Assembly: GCA_945867665.1 (NCBI GenBank)
Contig: CAMBIR010000004.1
Location: 1-64,000, forward strand
Origin: an uncultured Bacillota bacterium
Lineage (GTDB): Bacteria; Bacillota_I; Bacilli_A; RF39; UBA660
DNA: 64,000 bases
Reading direction: 5' to 3'
Every line of letters starts with the position of its first letter. The stretch's first letter is position 1. Under the pieces are notes generated by a model that saw only the letters and a list, made by a program, of their open reading frames with translations, had not been told where the DNA came from and did no database searches. The translations under genes and the position numbers were made by a program. Positions 33,366-42,337 of the stretch are shown piece after piece.

Positions 33366-35576
33366 ATGAAAAAGTATCAAAATTTAAAGTTAGTAGTTTT
33401 TATTCTTTTACTAACGTTAATTCCAACTCATTTTACTTTTGCTGATGAAGTATTATCTAGTGAAGATAAATTAAGTACTATTCCTAGAGAAGAACAATCA
33501 TCTAAAGTTACTTTTGGTCCAGTAAATGAAAATGATAAAAATGATTGGAGTTTATTTTACAAAGATGGAAAATATCAAGTTATTTTTCAATTAGAAGAGG
33601 ATGCATCTTTAGAACAGACTATTGTTTTAAGTAATGTTATGAAGGTTTTAAATTCTTTTGGGACTGAGGAAATTAAAAATAGTATAACTGAGGAAGATAA
33701 GGCTATATTAGAGAATATGGCTGCAAATGGGGTAGAAAAGGTAACATTTAAGATAGATTTAAATGATGGTAGTGTTCAAAGGTTTATTACTGATATAAAA
33801 ACTTTTGAATCAGTTATTTCTATATTACCTGGAGATGTTATTAATTTTGAAGTATATTTAAAAAATGCTTCTAATCATACGTTTCAATATAAAGAAGATA
33901 GTTTTACTATTGCTACACCTAAATTAGAAGGAACATCATCAAATAATTCTACTGGTTTTGATGGACAAAAGTTACCAGATGAATATCAGACTCATATTAC
34001 TAAATCGATAGGTTTGAGATCAAATGGTATTAAATATCTGCTTACTAATGCTGGTATTTTAAAGAATATAGATGATAATAATACACTTATGGATATAAGA
34101 AGTAATAAGGGATTGACTTTTGATGAATGGTTAAAAGTGAAAGAATACTTAAATAATTATTTTCAAACGAAAGGAATAACTTATACTAATTATCGTGATG
34201 CATTAGAGGCGTATTTATTAGATTATTATAATAATCCAGAAAATGGCTATATCAAAGTAGAAGATAAGGATAAGTATTCTACTATTAAAGATTTAGCTGC
34301 TAATAATAATAATGTATCTGGTAATCTTTATGATACTTCTAATAATTATGAATTTAAGATTAAAGTAGATGATCCAAGTATTGCTAGTTTAATTTTAAAA
34401 AAATTAAATATGAATGATTCATTTGCGGCAATTAAAGTATATATTGCTAAAATTTATGAAGAAAATAATGCTGATGCAACAGAGGTAATGAAAAAGACTT
34501 CTTTATATGCACTTAAGTCACAGGTTGGGAAAGATGTTAAAAAATATTCTGGTTTAAATAATTTATATGAAATGTTAAAAAAATCATCAAATAATTCTGT
34601 TCTTTTAAAGAATCTTTATAATTATGATTTGAATAATAAGTATGCAACTTCTAAGGATTATGCTATGGAATTGTATTTTAATGCTTTAGGGTTAACTGGA
34701 TTAACTTTTGATGTTAAATTAAATGAAAATACTTATTATAATAATTTTTATAATAATTTATTAACAATTATTATTGGTAGTGATGAAGACATTAAGGATT
34801 ATCATGATAAAAATAATGGTTCGTGGTCTAGTAATGATGGTACCCATACTGTTGGAGATTATATGATTGATAAGATTAATAATACTGGGGTATGGAAAGA
34901 TACTAATGATTATTTAGAGTCTACTATAGGCAATTTAACTAATAATTCTCTTGTTAATTTTGGCTTATCTCTTAATTTAGATGGAAGATTGACTGGTAAT
35001 GATTATCAATTATCTAAATGGGGATGGTTTGGTTCTTTAACTTTAAAACAAATTGATGGAGATTTATATTTAAGAAAAATTGATGAATTTGGTAATACTA
35101 TTACTTCTAGTGAAACATCATTTTATATTTGGTATCAAAATAATGAGGGAACTTTCTATTTAGTAAAAGAAAATGGTGTTTATAAATTTATAAAATATGA
35201 TCAAAGTCAAAATCAAGATTATTATGTAACTACAATTAATGGAGTATTAGATATTAAAAATATTTTATTAGAGACTAATACTTATTATATAACAGAGGCA
35301 ATAGCACCTAATGGATATGTATTAAATGATAATATTTATAAAATAAGTTCTAATCAAACTCAAGATGATGAAGTTATTATGAATTTAGCAACAGGTTTAT
35401 CAAAGAAAGCTATATATATTGGTCAAATAAATGCATCTACACCATTAAATATTACTATTACAAACTATAAAGTAGTGGATGGTAATGTTGAGGTAATTCC
35501 TCCTAAAACTGGAGTAGGTGAAGAGGGAGTAAGGATTTTACCAACTTTAATTTTGTATAAAAAAGAGGATGAATAG
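33366..35576 (+). CDS. Surface protein with SpaA-like domain and PPKTG tail
   Basis: 736 residues. Signal peptide (about 1-27), a large unrecognised helical region (about 180-540), then a prealbumin-like SpaA domain (about 570-690; G-D-L-Y-L-R-K-I-D, and E-A-I-A-P-N-G-Y near the end). The C terminus repeats the tail of the VWA protein, N-V-E-V-I-P-P-K-T-G-V. Only about 19 residues follow, with a poor hydrophobic stretch, so the sorting signal looks shortened. Such domains form isopeptide-stabilised pilin subunits. Probably a co-substrate of the sortase at 26998. Expression is preceded by a leader ORF and attenuator. Codon use is T-ending, as in the M23 gene. Confidence 0.75.
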   Translation: MKKYQNLKLVVFILLLTLIPTHFTFADEVLSSEDKLSTIPREEQSSKVTFGPVNENDKNDWSLFYKDGKYQVIFQLEEDASLEQTIVLSNVMKVLNSFGTEEIKNSITEEDKAILENMAANGVEKVTFKIDLNDGSVQRFITDIKTFESVISILPGDVINFEVYLKNASNHTFQYKEDSFTIATPKLEGTSSNNSTGFDGQKLPDEYQTHITKSIGLRSNGIKYLLTNAGILKNIDDNNTLMDIRSNKGLTFDEWLKVKEYLNNYFQTKGITYTNYRDALEAYLLDYYNNPENGYIKVEDKDKYSTIKDLAANNNNVSGNLYDTSNNYEFKIKVDDPSIASLILKKLNMNDSFAAIKVYIAKIYEENNADATEVMKKTSLYALKSQVGKDVKKYSGLNNLYEMLKKSSNNSVLLKNLYNYDLNNKYATSKDYAMELYFNALGLTGLTFDVKLNENTYYNNFYNNLLTIIIGSDEDIKDYHDKNNGSWSSNDGTHTVGDYMIDKINNTGVWKDTNDYLESTIGNLTNNSLVNFGLSLNLDGRLTGNDYQLSKWGWFGSLTLKQIDGDLYLRKIDEFGNTITSSETSFYIWYQNNEGTFYLVKENGVYKFIKYDQSQNQDYYVTTINGVLDIKNILLETNTYYITEAIAPNGYVLNDNIYKISSNQTQDDEVIMNLATGLSKKAIYIGQINASTPLNITITNYKVVDGNVEVIPPKTGVGEEGVRILPTLILYKKEDE

Positions 35577-35583
35577 AAGAAAA

Positions 35584-35610
35584 ATGGCTTCATAAAGAAG
35601 TCATTTTTTT
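35584..35610. terminator. Convergent terminator
   Basis: ATGGCTTC at 35584-35591 pairs with GAAGTCAT at 35597-35604 (one G-U), then T's. It lies between the + strand SpaA-like gene and the end of the - strand NAGPA gene, and an A-run on the other side may let it act both ways. Confidence 0.8.
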
Positions 35611-36673
35611 ATGGGATTAATCCCCAACCAGTAACCACATATCTTCCTTTAGTTCGTTTAGCCTCAGCCGGAGGATTATTTTCTAACTCTCCATTTACAA
35701 CCATAGTTGAAGATTGCCCACCGTCTAAATTGGCTGCGTTGTAAGCGCCATATAGTTTTAGGGTTCTGACTACATCTTGAAGACTAGCCCCATCAATATA
35801 ATTTCTACCATCGATAGCTAAAAACATCATGACGCCATCTTTTCGTTGAGCAATGGCCATTCTAGGTGATTTTCCCCAAGGGTCTCCCACAATTTCTAGG
35901 GATTTTCCATTAACAATTAAGAATGGGCCAAAGACCATTCCGTCTTTTATTTTAGCTTTTATGGCTTCTTCCCCCGTAGCATTTGCCATTAACTTTAATT
36001 TTCCATCATCTGTAATACCAATGATGTTATCTCGATAAGTACTTTTATCTTCTCCTTTTGGTGTCCAAATAATTTCATGATCTTTTATCACATAGCCAAC
36101 TGGAATATCTGATCCCATACCATTATCAACGAATCCACCACCATTGATACAAACGACACCATTGTATCGCTCACACATGGTCATTACTCTCTCTCCGTAT
36201 CCACCGACATTAAATTTTTTGGTATGAATTAATTCTACTTTTTTAGGATCATAAATGGCAACCAAATGAGCATCAGCACTACCAACCTTTAGGCGAATAA
36301 CCTTATATAAATCATTTCCTTCATCTCTAGTTAAAAGTTCTTTTTCATATTCATTTTTATATTTTTTCTTTTCCTTGGTATTAATGACAATATCATCAAG
36401 ATTCGCATCCTCATTAATCGTAATAAAATAGTTTCCATTCATAATTTCTTCAATCTTTTTCTCACTATAAAATATTCTAGCCATCCATCTGTGCTCCATG
36501 GTATTCATAGCGGTTGTAACATATAAATTTCTTACATAACTCCAAGGACCATACATGATAAAGAAACAGATGATTGCAATAACATCTAAAATAATAAAGA
36601 TAATTGTTCTTTTTAAAAGTTTTTCTTTCTTTTTTGTTTTACTCTGCTTTTTCTTATAAGTTTTCTTTTTCAT
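35609..36673 (-). CDS. Phosphodiester glycosidase (NAGPA) domain protein, copy 1
   Basis: 354 residues. Basic N terminus, one membrane helix (about 24-44), then an external domain with the NAGPA signatures C-I-N-G-G-G-F near 180, R-M-A-I-A-Q-R-K-D-G near 276 and A-A-N-L-D-G-G-Q-S-S near 316. Members hydrolyse phosphodiester-linked sugars or handle exopolysaccharides. Start ATG 36673 has ribosome binding site GGAGGTAG. The upstream gene at 36696-37730 is a close tandem copy, 22 bases away. The pair sits behind a membrane-anchored protein gene in one - strand operon. The substrate is unknown, a wall or capsule glycan being likely. Confidence 0.85.
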   Translation of the reverse strand: MKKKTYKKKQSKTKKKEKLLKRTIIFIILDVIAIICFFIMYGPWSYVRNLYVTTAMNTMEHRWMARIFYSEKKIEEIMNGNYFITINEDANLDDIVINTKEKKKYKNEYEKELLTRDEGNDLYKVIRLKVGSADAHLVAIYDPKKVELIHTKKFNVGGYGERVMTMCERYNGVVCINGGGFVDNGMGSDIPVGYVIKDHEIIWTPKGEDKSTYRDNIIGITDDGKLKLMANATGEEAIKAKIKDGMVFGPFLIVNGKSLEIVGDPWGKSPRMAIAQRKDGVMMFLAIDGRNYIDGASLQDVVRTLKLYGAYNAANLDGGQSSTMVVNGELENNPPAEAKRTKGRYVVTGWGLIP

Positions 36674-36695
36674 GGATAATACTACCTCCTTTAGA

Positions 36696-37730
36696 TTAAG
36701 GAATTAATCCCCAACCTGTAACAACGTATCTTCCTCCTTGTTTTTTAGCGGCATAGTTTGGTGTGTTGACTAAACTATTATTGATAACTAAGGAGGTAGA
36801 TTGTCCACCATCTAAGTTAGCTGCGTTGTAAGCTCCATATCGCTCTAATACTTTTAATACATCTTTCATGCTGGCACCGTCAATGTAACTTTCTCCTTCT
36901 GTTACTAGAAACATTATAACACCATCTTTTCTTTGAGCAATTACACATTTATTGGCAACACCAAATGGGGTTCCTTCAATTTTAACAGATTTTCCGTTGA
37001 CAATTAGGAATGGTCCGAATTCAACGCCATACCAAATTCCAGAATTAATTGCTTCCGTACCTGTTGCATTGTTCATTAATTTTAATTTGCCATCTTTCGT
37101 CATTCCAATGATATTTCCTCTGGTGTTGCTATAATCACTTTGGATAGGCCAAGCAACTTTTCCTTCATCAATAACATATCCTTGAGGAATATCAGAACCT
37201 TTATCTAGTCCATTAGAGAATCCTCCTCCGTTGATACAAACGATTCCTCCGTATCTCTTGCACATATCAATCACTCTTTCTCCATAAGTGCCAGAATTAA
37301 ATTTTTTGGTTCGAAGAAGACTAATTTTTGTAGGATCATAGATAGCAATTAAATATCCATTAGCATTTCCTACTTTAACGTTTAGAACTTTATATAAATC
37401 ATCTTCATTTTCTCTTTCTAATAATTCTTTTTCATATTCATTTAAATAATTTTTTTTCTCTTTGGTATCAATTACAATAGAAGAGGTGTCTGCATCTTCA
37501 TTTATGCCAACTAGATAGTTGTTATTTTGGATTTCGGTAATTTTCTTTTCACTGTAAAAAACTCTGGCTAAGTATTTATGTGTCATGGTTTGCATTGCTG
37601 TTGTTACATATAAATTTCTTACATAGTTCCAAGGACCATACATGATGAAGAAACAAATGATAGCGATGATATCTATTAATCCAAAAATGATGGTTCTTTT
37701 TAAAATTTTCTTTTTCTTCTTTATTGCCAT
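36696..37730 (-). CDS. Phosphodiester glycosidase (NAGPA) domain protein, copy 2
   Basis: 344 residues with the same plan as the neighbouring copy: membrane helix at about 12-32, C-I-N-G-G-G-F near 169, V-I-A-Q-R-K-D-G near 267 and A-A-N-L-D-G-G-Q-S near 306, ending W-G-L-I-P like its partner. Identity is high along the whole length, so this is a tandem gene duplication. The ribosome binding site GGAG overlaps the stop region of the upstream gene. Differences cluster in loops, which could mean a different glycan. Confidence 0.85.
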   Translation of the reverse strand: MAIKKKKKILKRTIIFGLIDIIAIICFFIMYGPWNYVRNLYVTTAMQTMTHKYLARVFYSEKKITEIQNNNYLVGINEDADTSSIVIDTKEKKNYLNEYEKELLERENEDDLYKVLNVKVGNANGYLIAIYDPTKISLLRTKKFNSGTYGERVIDMCKRYGGIVCINGGGFSNGLDKGSDIPQGYVIDEGKVAWPIQSDYSNTRGNIIGMTKDGKLKLMNNATGTEAINSGIWYGVEFGPFLIVNGKSVKIEGTPFGVANKCVIAQRKDGVIMFLVTEGESYIDGASMKDVLKVLERYGAYNAANLDGGQSTSLVINNSLVNTPNYAAKKQGGRYVVTGWGLIP

Positions 37731-37731
37731 T

Positions 37732-39069
37732 TTATTCTCCTAATCTATATGGATCTTTTTCTGTTCCATTTCCTTGGGTTAAGCTTTCTTTTTTAATACT
37801 AATACAAGGGCGTACTTTATTTTCATAGCTGATATTTTTTTGACTGATTGTTCCACTAGCGTTTCTAATGTAAATGTAGGTATCGTTTTCTGATACTCCA
37901 GTTGTTGTTACATATCCTTCTATTTCATCATTTACGATGATATCGTTGATACTAGGAAGGGCTATTTTAGTAGAGATGGTATTTTTACTTAATTCTTCTA
38001 ATGAATAGTTATTATCTTCTCCATAAGTACTGTTTGTATAGTTATTTTCTACAATAATACTTCCATAGTCTAGGCCTTTATAATAAGTTTTATTGAGGTA
38101 ATAAGCAAGTGTCCCATAAGTAGTATCATTATATTGATAATTTTTCTTAGAATAAAGATATTTAAATGCTGTACTATCTTTGTTTTCTAATGTTTTATCT
38201 AAAATTAATTTTAACTTATCTTCATCACTTTCATAAACTTGCCAAATATCACTTCCTAATTTAACATAGGAAGCAAAATAGTTCTTTTCTTCAGAGAAAG
38301 TATAAGGTTTTTCTTTACTGCCATCTCCATCATGAGCTTCTATTGTTGAAGCAATGGTAATGACAGGGCGAATGCCAATGATTTCATTTTCACTATCACT
38401 ATCTAATTTTCCTTCAGTTGTTATATACCAATAATTTTTATTTTTACTTTGATTGGCTAAATAAGTAATTTTTCCGTTATTGATGAATCCTTTATTACCA
38501 CCAGTATATAGGTAATCTTCTATTGATAGAAGACCAATATCATAAGTATGATTTGTTTTATTGCAAGTAATTTTATTGACATCATTAATGGTATCAGTAC
38601 AGATATTAGACTTTACTAAGAAACTATCTTTATTACTAAGGACATTTTCTACAACGCCACTATAATCTTTCTCTTTTTCTTTATTTAACCAAGTAATAAC
38701 ACTAGATTTCTCATAAGTATCTTTTCCGTTATTTAAAGTACCGATGACGTTTTCACTAATTAAAGTAACTGTGTTATCTTTATTAATTTTAACAATTCTC
38801 CATAGCATATTAGAGTACATTACATAGTTGTCTTTTACTTTTCCATTGAAATAATAAACTTCTTTTACTTGTTTGAACTCTTCTTTATCTTTTTTTTCTT
38901 TTAGTAAAACTTTAGCAAAAATATTGGCTTCTTTCTCGCTTGTTTTTTTGTTATCTAAATAGAAATAGATTAATCTTCCTCCATACCATAAAATACATAT
39001 TATAATAAATATTAAACTAACAAAACTAAATACTTTTTGTTTATTGATTTTTCTTTTTTTCTTTTTCAT
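37732..39069 (-). CDS. Membrane-anchored protein with a duplicated external domain
   Basis: 445 residues, no certain family name. A basic N terminus and one membrane helix (about 14-36) precede two similar external halves. The first (about 75-255) begins N-Y-V-M-Y-S-N-M-L-W-R-I-V and ends G-I-R-P-V-I-T-I ... G-S-K-E-K-P-Y; the second (about 265-445) begins S-Y-V-K-L-G-S-D-I-W-Q-V and ends R-P-C-I-S-I ... G-T-E-K-D-P-Y. The pattern recalls DUF6273-type domains. First gene of the - strand operon with the NAGPA pair; its stop lies next to their ribosome binding site. A role in envelope glycan handling is inferred from context. Confidence 0.7.
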   Translation of the reverse strand: MKKKKRKINKQKVFSFVSLIFIIICILWYGGRLIYFYLDNKKTSEKEANIFAKVLLKEKKDKEEFKQVKEVYYFNGKVKDNYVMYSNMLWRIVKINKDNTVTLISENVIGTLNNGKDTYEKSSVITWLNKEKEKDYSGVVENVLSNKDSFLVKSNICTDTINDVNKITCNKTNHTYDIGLLSIEDYLYTGGNKGFINNGKITYLANQSKNKNYWYITTEGKLDSDSENEIIGIRPVITIASTIEAHDGDGSKEKPYTFSEEKNYFASYVKLGSDIWQVYESDEDKLKLILDKTLENKDSTAFKYLYSKKNYQYNDTTYGTLAYYLNKTYYKGLDYGSIIVENNYTNSTYGEDNNYSLEELSKNTISTKIALPSINDIIVNDEIEGYVTTTGVSENDTYIYIRNASGTISQKNISYENKVRPCISIKKESLTQGNGTEKDPYRLGE

Positions 39070-39102
39070 TTGAATACCACTTTCTATTTTTTATCTAAAT
39101 AG

Positions 39103-39131
39103 ATTATAACATTGATGTTATTATTTGACAA
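39103..39131 (-). promoter_or_regulatory. Sigma-A promoter of the - strand NAGPA operon
   Basis: On the - strand TTGTCA (39126-39131) and TATAAT (39103-39108) are 17 bases apart, with a TG extension. Confidence 0.85.
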
Positions 39132-39181
39132 GTTTAGACAAATTTTTTCTAGATAAAATAGCAATCATTTTATTTATATAG

Positions 39182-39187
39182 TATAAT
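39182..39187 (+). promoter_or_regulatory. -10 box directly before the small GTG-start gene
   Basis: TATAAT at 39182-39187; transcription would start near 39194. No clear -35 box. The start codon follows at 39197. Confidence 0.5.
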
Positions 39188-39196
39188 GGAATTGTA

Positions 39197-39421
39197 GTGA
39201 GTGATAATCAATTAGAAAAAGCAAGAGAGTTTTGTTTTAAAGTAAAGCAATTAGCTAAAGAATATCATTTATCTTTTTTTGTTGTAACAAAGAGTGCTAG
39301 TGCAGTATCAAATAATCATTGTGAGGCGGTAAGGCATACTAGGGATTGTCATATTGCTTGGGAGAAGCAACATGGTTTTGATCCTGATGAGGATTGGATG
39401 GATAAAGATATTAATCAATAG
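39197..39421 (+). CDS. Small conserved-looking protein, possibly from a leaderless mRNA
   Basis: 74 residues, start GTG 39197. No ribosome binding site is present and the frame is closed upstream by a TAG at 39179-39181, so an earlier start is impossible. With TATAAT at 39182-39187 the transcript should begin only a few bases before the GTG. The protein has no signal or membrane segment. Its second half is rich in His, Asp and Trp (H-T-R-D-C-H-I-A-W-E-K-Q-H-G-F-D-P-D-E-D-W). Two Cys and several His could bind metal, but no motif is recognised. Function unknown. Confidence 0.65.
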   Translation: MSDNQLEKAREFCFKVKQLAKEYHLSFFVVTKSASAVSNNHCEAVRHTRDCHIAWEKQHGFDPDEDWMDKDINQ

Positions 39422-39445
39422 GTTGTTATGAAGAAAACAAATTCG

Positions 39446-39474
39446 TTGTTTATTTATAAATTCTATGTTACAAT
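39446..39474 (+). promoter_or_regulatory. Promoter of the glycosyltransferase-lipoprotein pair
   Basis: TTGTTT at 39446-39451 and TACAAT at 39469-39474, spacer 17, TG extension. Confidence 0.7.
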
Positions 39475-39498
39475 GAACTCAGTAAAGGAGTAGTTAAA

Positions 39499-40440
39499 AT
39501 GAAAAAAATATTATCCATTATTGTTCCCTGTTACAATGAGGAACAAGCCCTACCTTTTTTCTATCAAGAAATTGATAAAGTAAGTAAAGAATTAAAGGCG
39601 TTGAATTTTGAACTTATTTTTGTAAATGATGGTTCAAAAGATAAGACGCTAGAAGTATTAAAGGAATATCATCAAAAAGATAAGCGGGTAAAGTATATTT
39701 CTTTTTCAAGAAATTTTGGGAAAGAGGCTGCTATGTATGCCGGATTAGAGCATGCTAAGGGGGACTATGTAACGATTATGGATGCTGATTTGCAAGATCC
39801 CCCTTCTTTATTAAAAGAGATGTATCGTTTAGCAGAAGAAGAAGGCTATGACTGTGTGGGTACCAGAAGAGTAACAAGAAAAGGAGAACCACCAATTCGA
39901 AGTTTTTGTGCTAGGATGTTTTATAAACTAATCAATCGTTTAAGTAAAGTAGAAATGGTAGATGGTGCTAGAGATTATCGCTTTATGAATCGAAAAATGG
40001 TCAATGCCATTCTAGAATTAAAAGAATATAATCGCTATTCTAAAGGGCTATTTAGTTTTGTTGGTTTTAAAACCAAATGGCTAGAGTATGAAAACATCAA
40101 CCGCGTTGCCGGAGAAACCAAATGGAGTTTTTGGAAATTATTTATCTATGCCCTGGACGGAATCACTGCTTTTTCTACCGTACCCCTTGTCTTATCTGCT
40201 GTATTAGGACTTGTATTTTGTTTAATTTCTTTCATCATGATTATTGTCATCATTATCAAAACTTTATTCTATGGAGACCCTGTTAGTGGTTGGCCAAGCT
40301 TAGTTTGCATCATCTTCTTATGCAGTGGCGTTCAACTATTTTGTATGGGCATTATTGGACAATACTTATCCAAAACTTACCTTGAGACCAAAAAACGTCC
40401 AATTTATATTATTGGTGAATCTAGTGATGAAGCATCTTAA
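39499..40440 (+). CDS. Membrane glycosyltransferase family 2 (GtrB/YkcC/DPM1-like)
   Basis: 313 residues. GT-A fold with V-P-C-Y-N-E-E near 9-15, F-V-N-D-G-S near 44 and the metal-binding D-A-D-L-Q-D near 95, followed by two C-terminal membrane helices (about 232-258 and 266-290). The family moves a sugar from a nucleotide sugar to undecaprenyl phosphate at the inner membrane face, for decoration of wall polymers. It overlaps a lipoprotein gene by 14 bases; that partner could act on the flipped lipid-sugar or its product, though this is only inferred from position. Confidence 0.9.
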   Translation: MKKILSIIVPCYNEEQALPFFYQEIDKVSKELKALNFELIFVNDGSKDKTLEVLKEYHQKDKRVKYISFSRNFGKEAAMYAGLEHAKGDYVTIMDADLQDPPSLLKEMYRLAEEEGYDCVGTRRVTRKGEPPIRSFCARMFYKLINRLSKVEMVDGARDYRFMNRKMVNAILELKEYNRYSKGLFSFVGFKTKWLEYENINRVAGETKWSFWKLFIYALDGITAFSTVPLVLSAVLGLVFCLISFIMIIVIIIKTLFYGDPVSGWPSLVCIIFLCSGVQLFCMGIIGQYLSKTYLETKKRPIYIIGESSDEAS

Positions 40441-41077
40441 GTTTATTTTATGTACAATCTTATTCATTACCGTCTTACTTGGTTGTGCGTCAGAAAATTT
40501 TAAAACAAAACAAATAAAGAATAATTCTAAAGAAAAAGTAGTAGAGCCTAGGGTAGAAGAATCAATTCCCCTAGGTCTTTATCAAAATATTAAAGGAACA
40601 AGAAATCTAACCCCAACCTATACAAGTAATCTTATAATGTATAAAGACATCATTTCTCTTGAAGTATTTTATACCAATAACTCTACTTTAACAGGAAATC
40701 AACTTGAACTGTGGAATCAATATCAAAATGAACAAAATATAAAGGACAAAAAAATTGGTTATATGCTAGATTATAAAATAGAGGATAAAGAAATCAAACA
40801 AATAATCTTGAGCCCTAGTGATACAGAAAAAATTACGGATGATATTATCGTCTATCTTTACGATGACATTATTCCTCATAATGGACGATACAGTCATATT
40901 ACAAAAGAAGAATACAATGAAAATACAACTTTAAGTTCTATCAAACTAGTTTCGGGAACGAATATTGATAAAATTTCTTCTCCTATCACCCTAACTGCCT
41001 TCGTTTATGCTGAAAATAATCCCTCAAAACTCCTAGGAACTTACCAAACAAAAATTCAAAGGGAAAATGAAAAATAG
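40427..41077 (+). CDS. Lipoprotein of unknown function
   Basis: 216 residues. The signal peptide ends in the lipobox L-L-G-C near residue 19, followed by a charged linker and an unrecognised, probably beta-rich domain. The frame is open upstream within the glycosyltransferase gene to 40325, but ATG 40427 gives the clean lipoprotein signal and has GGTGA 8 bases before it. Overlap by 14 bases implies co-expression with the glycosyltransferase. Confidence 0.75.
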   Translation: MKHLKFILCTILFITVLLGCASENFKTKQIKNNSKEKVVEPRVEESIPLGLYQNIKGTRNLTPTYTSNLIMYKDIISLEVFYTNNSTLTGNQLELWNQYQNEQNIKDKKIGYMLDYKIEDKEIKQIILSPSDTEKITDDIIVYLYDDIIPHNGRYSHITKEEYNENTTLSSIKLVSGTNIDKISSPITLTAFVYAENNPSKLLGTYQTKIQRENEK

Positions 41078-41091
41078 CTTTAAAAATATTC

Positions 41092-41120
41092 TTGACAAAT
41101 TAAAGAGGTCATATTAAAGT
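41092..41120 (+). promoter_or_regulatory. Promoter of the SGNH-like gene
   Basis: TTGACA at 41092-41097; TAAAGT follows at 17 bases spacing (TATTAA at 15 is an alternative). Confidence 0.6.
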
Positions 41121-41170
41121 ATATACTCGATAGAAAAAAGCAAAAAATGCTTAAAGGGGGAATTTTAAAA

Positions 41171-42316
41171 ATGTTAAAGGAAACTATTTTTATTCAAAAG
41201 AATAGAAATAAAGAATTAGCAAATAAATTAGCAAGCAAAGGAATTAAAAATTTAAGATTAACTAGTGTTGGAAACTCTATTGCATCAGGATATTCTATGT
41301 TAAGAATAACTCAACCCTTATTATTAAGAAATAATTCCTTAGAAGAATCATTACAAAAAAATGATATTTCTCTAGAACTTCATCATTTTTCTAGAGCCCA
41401 AAACAATAATGATGAGCATATCTTTGAATGGTTATATACAAATATACCTGAAATTGAAATAAATAAATATAATCGCATGGATTGTTCAACAGCAAGTAAT
41501 AGTATGCCAACTAATGATATGTCAAAAGAAAAAGTAGATAGATTTTATCCATTAAATCAACTTTCAAATAAAGGATTTAGAGATATTGCCTTAGAATCTA
41601 ATTCAACTCTTGCAAATATCTTAATTTATAATGGATGTACAGGTTCATTTTTAGACAATATCACTAGACAGGGAAAATTTAGTCAAATGTTTATGTATGG
41701 TATTAAAAGAGATTTAACTGCTATTGAAGCAACGCTTAAATTAATTCAATCAAATAATAGACTGAATAACTCAAATACACAAGTATATATCTGCGGTGTT
41801 CCTAATTTCCTTGGACTAAATATCTCTTCATTAATCAATAATAAACTAAAAAAATTAGAAGAAAAATATGCTAATGTAACATATGTAGAACCAATAAAAT
41901 CAAAATTAATCTATAATAAGTATAACAGTGAAGAGGATTATGGAGTAGATATTCATTATGATGAAGTAGAATATTTAGAGTTAAATAATCAAATTATAGA
42001 AGCCATGATTAATCATTATCAAGTAAATAAATCATTGATTGCTACAGATAGATTTTTATATCAATATAGTAAAGAAATTGAAATGTATCCAACTAAAATA
42101 GACGATAAAATTATTGGTTCAATGCTTTTCTCTTTTTTAGAAAAAGTCGTTGAAGAAAACGAAAATCCAATTCAATTTCTAAGAAAAACGAGAAACTATT
42201 TATTAGAAAGAGAACCTTATGATTTCTATTATATTGGCAAAAATAATATAAAAAATACCTTAAGCAAAATAAAAGGCAAAAAAGAAGATAAAACAATAGA
42301 ATTCATTAACTTATAA
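41171..42316 (+). CDS. SGNH/GDSL-hydrolase-like protein
   Basis: 381 residues, no signal peptide. Block I of the SGNH fold is seen as V-G-N-S-I-A-S-G near 34-41 (candidate nucleophile Ser). A block III-like G-C-T-G-S-F is near 158 and the C-terminal block V could be V-D-I-H-Y-D near 265, with Asp and His in the expected order. The C-terminal 100 residues are an extra Lys/Glu-rich region. The family removes acyl groups from lipids or sugars. Start ATG 41171 follows AAAGGGGG by 10 bases; the frame is open to 41147. Assignment rests on short motifs. Confidence 0.6.
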   Translation: MLKETIFIQKNRNKELANKLASKGIKNLRLTSVGNSIASGYSMLRITQPLLLRNNSLEESLQKNDISLELHHFSRAQNNNDEHIFEWLYTNIPEIEINKYNRMDCSTASNSMPTNDMSKEKVDRFYPLNQLSNKGFRDIALESNSTLANILIYNGCTGSFLDNITRQGKFSQMFMYGIKRDLTAIEATLKLIQSNNRLNNSNTQVYICGVPNFLGLNISSLINNKLKKLEEKYANVTYVEPIKSKLIYNKYNSEEDYGVDIHYDEVEYLELNNQIIEAMINHYQVNKSLIATDRFLYQYSKEIEMYPTKIDDKIIGSMLFSFLEKVVEENENPIQFLRKTRNYLLEREPYDFYYIGKNNIKNTLSKIKGKKEDKTIEFINL

Positions 42317-42337
42317 CAAAACTGTAACAAAAAAAAG

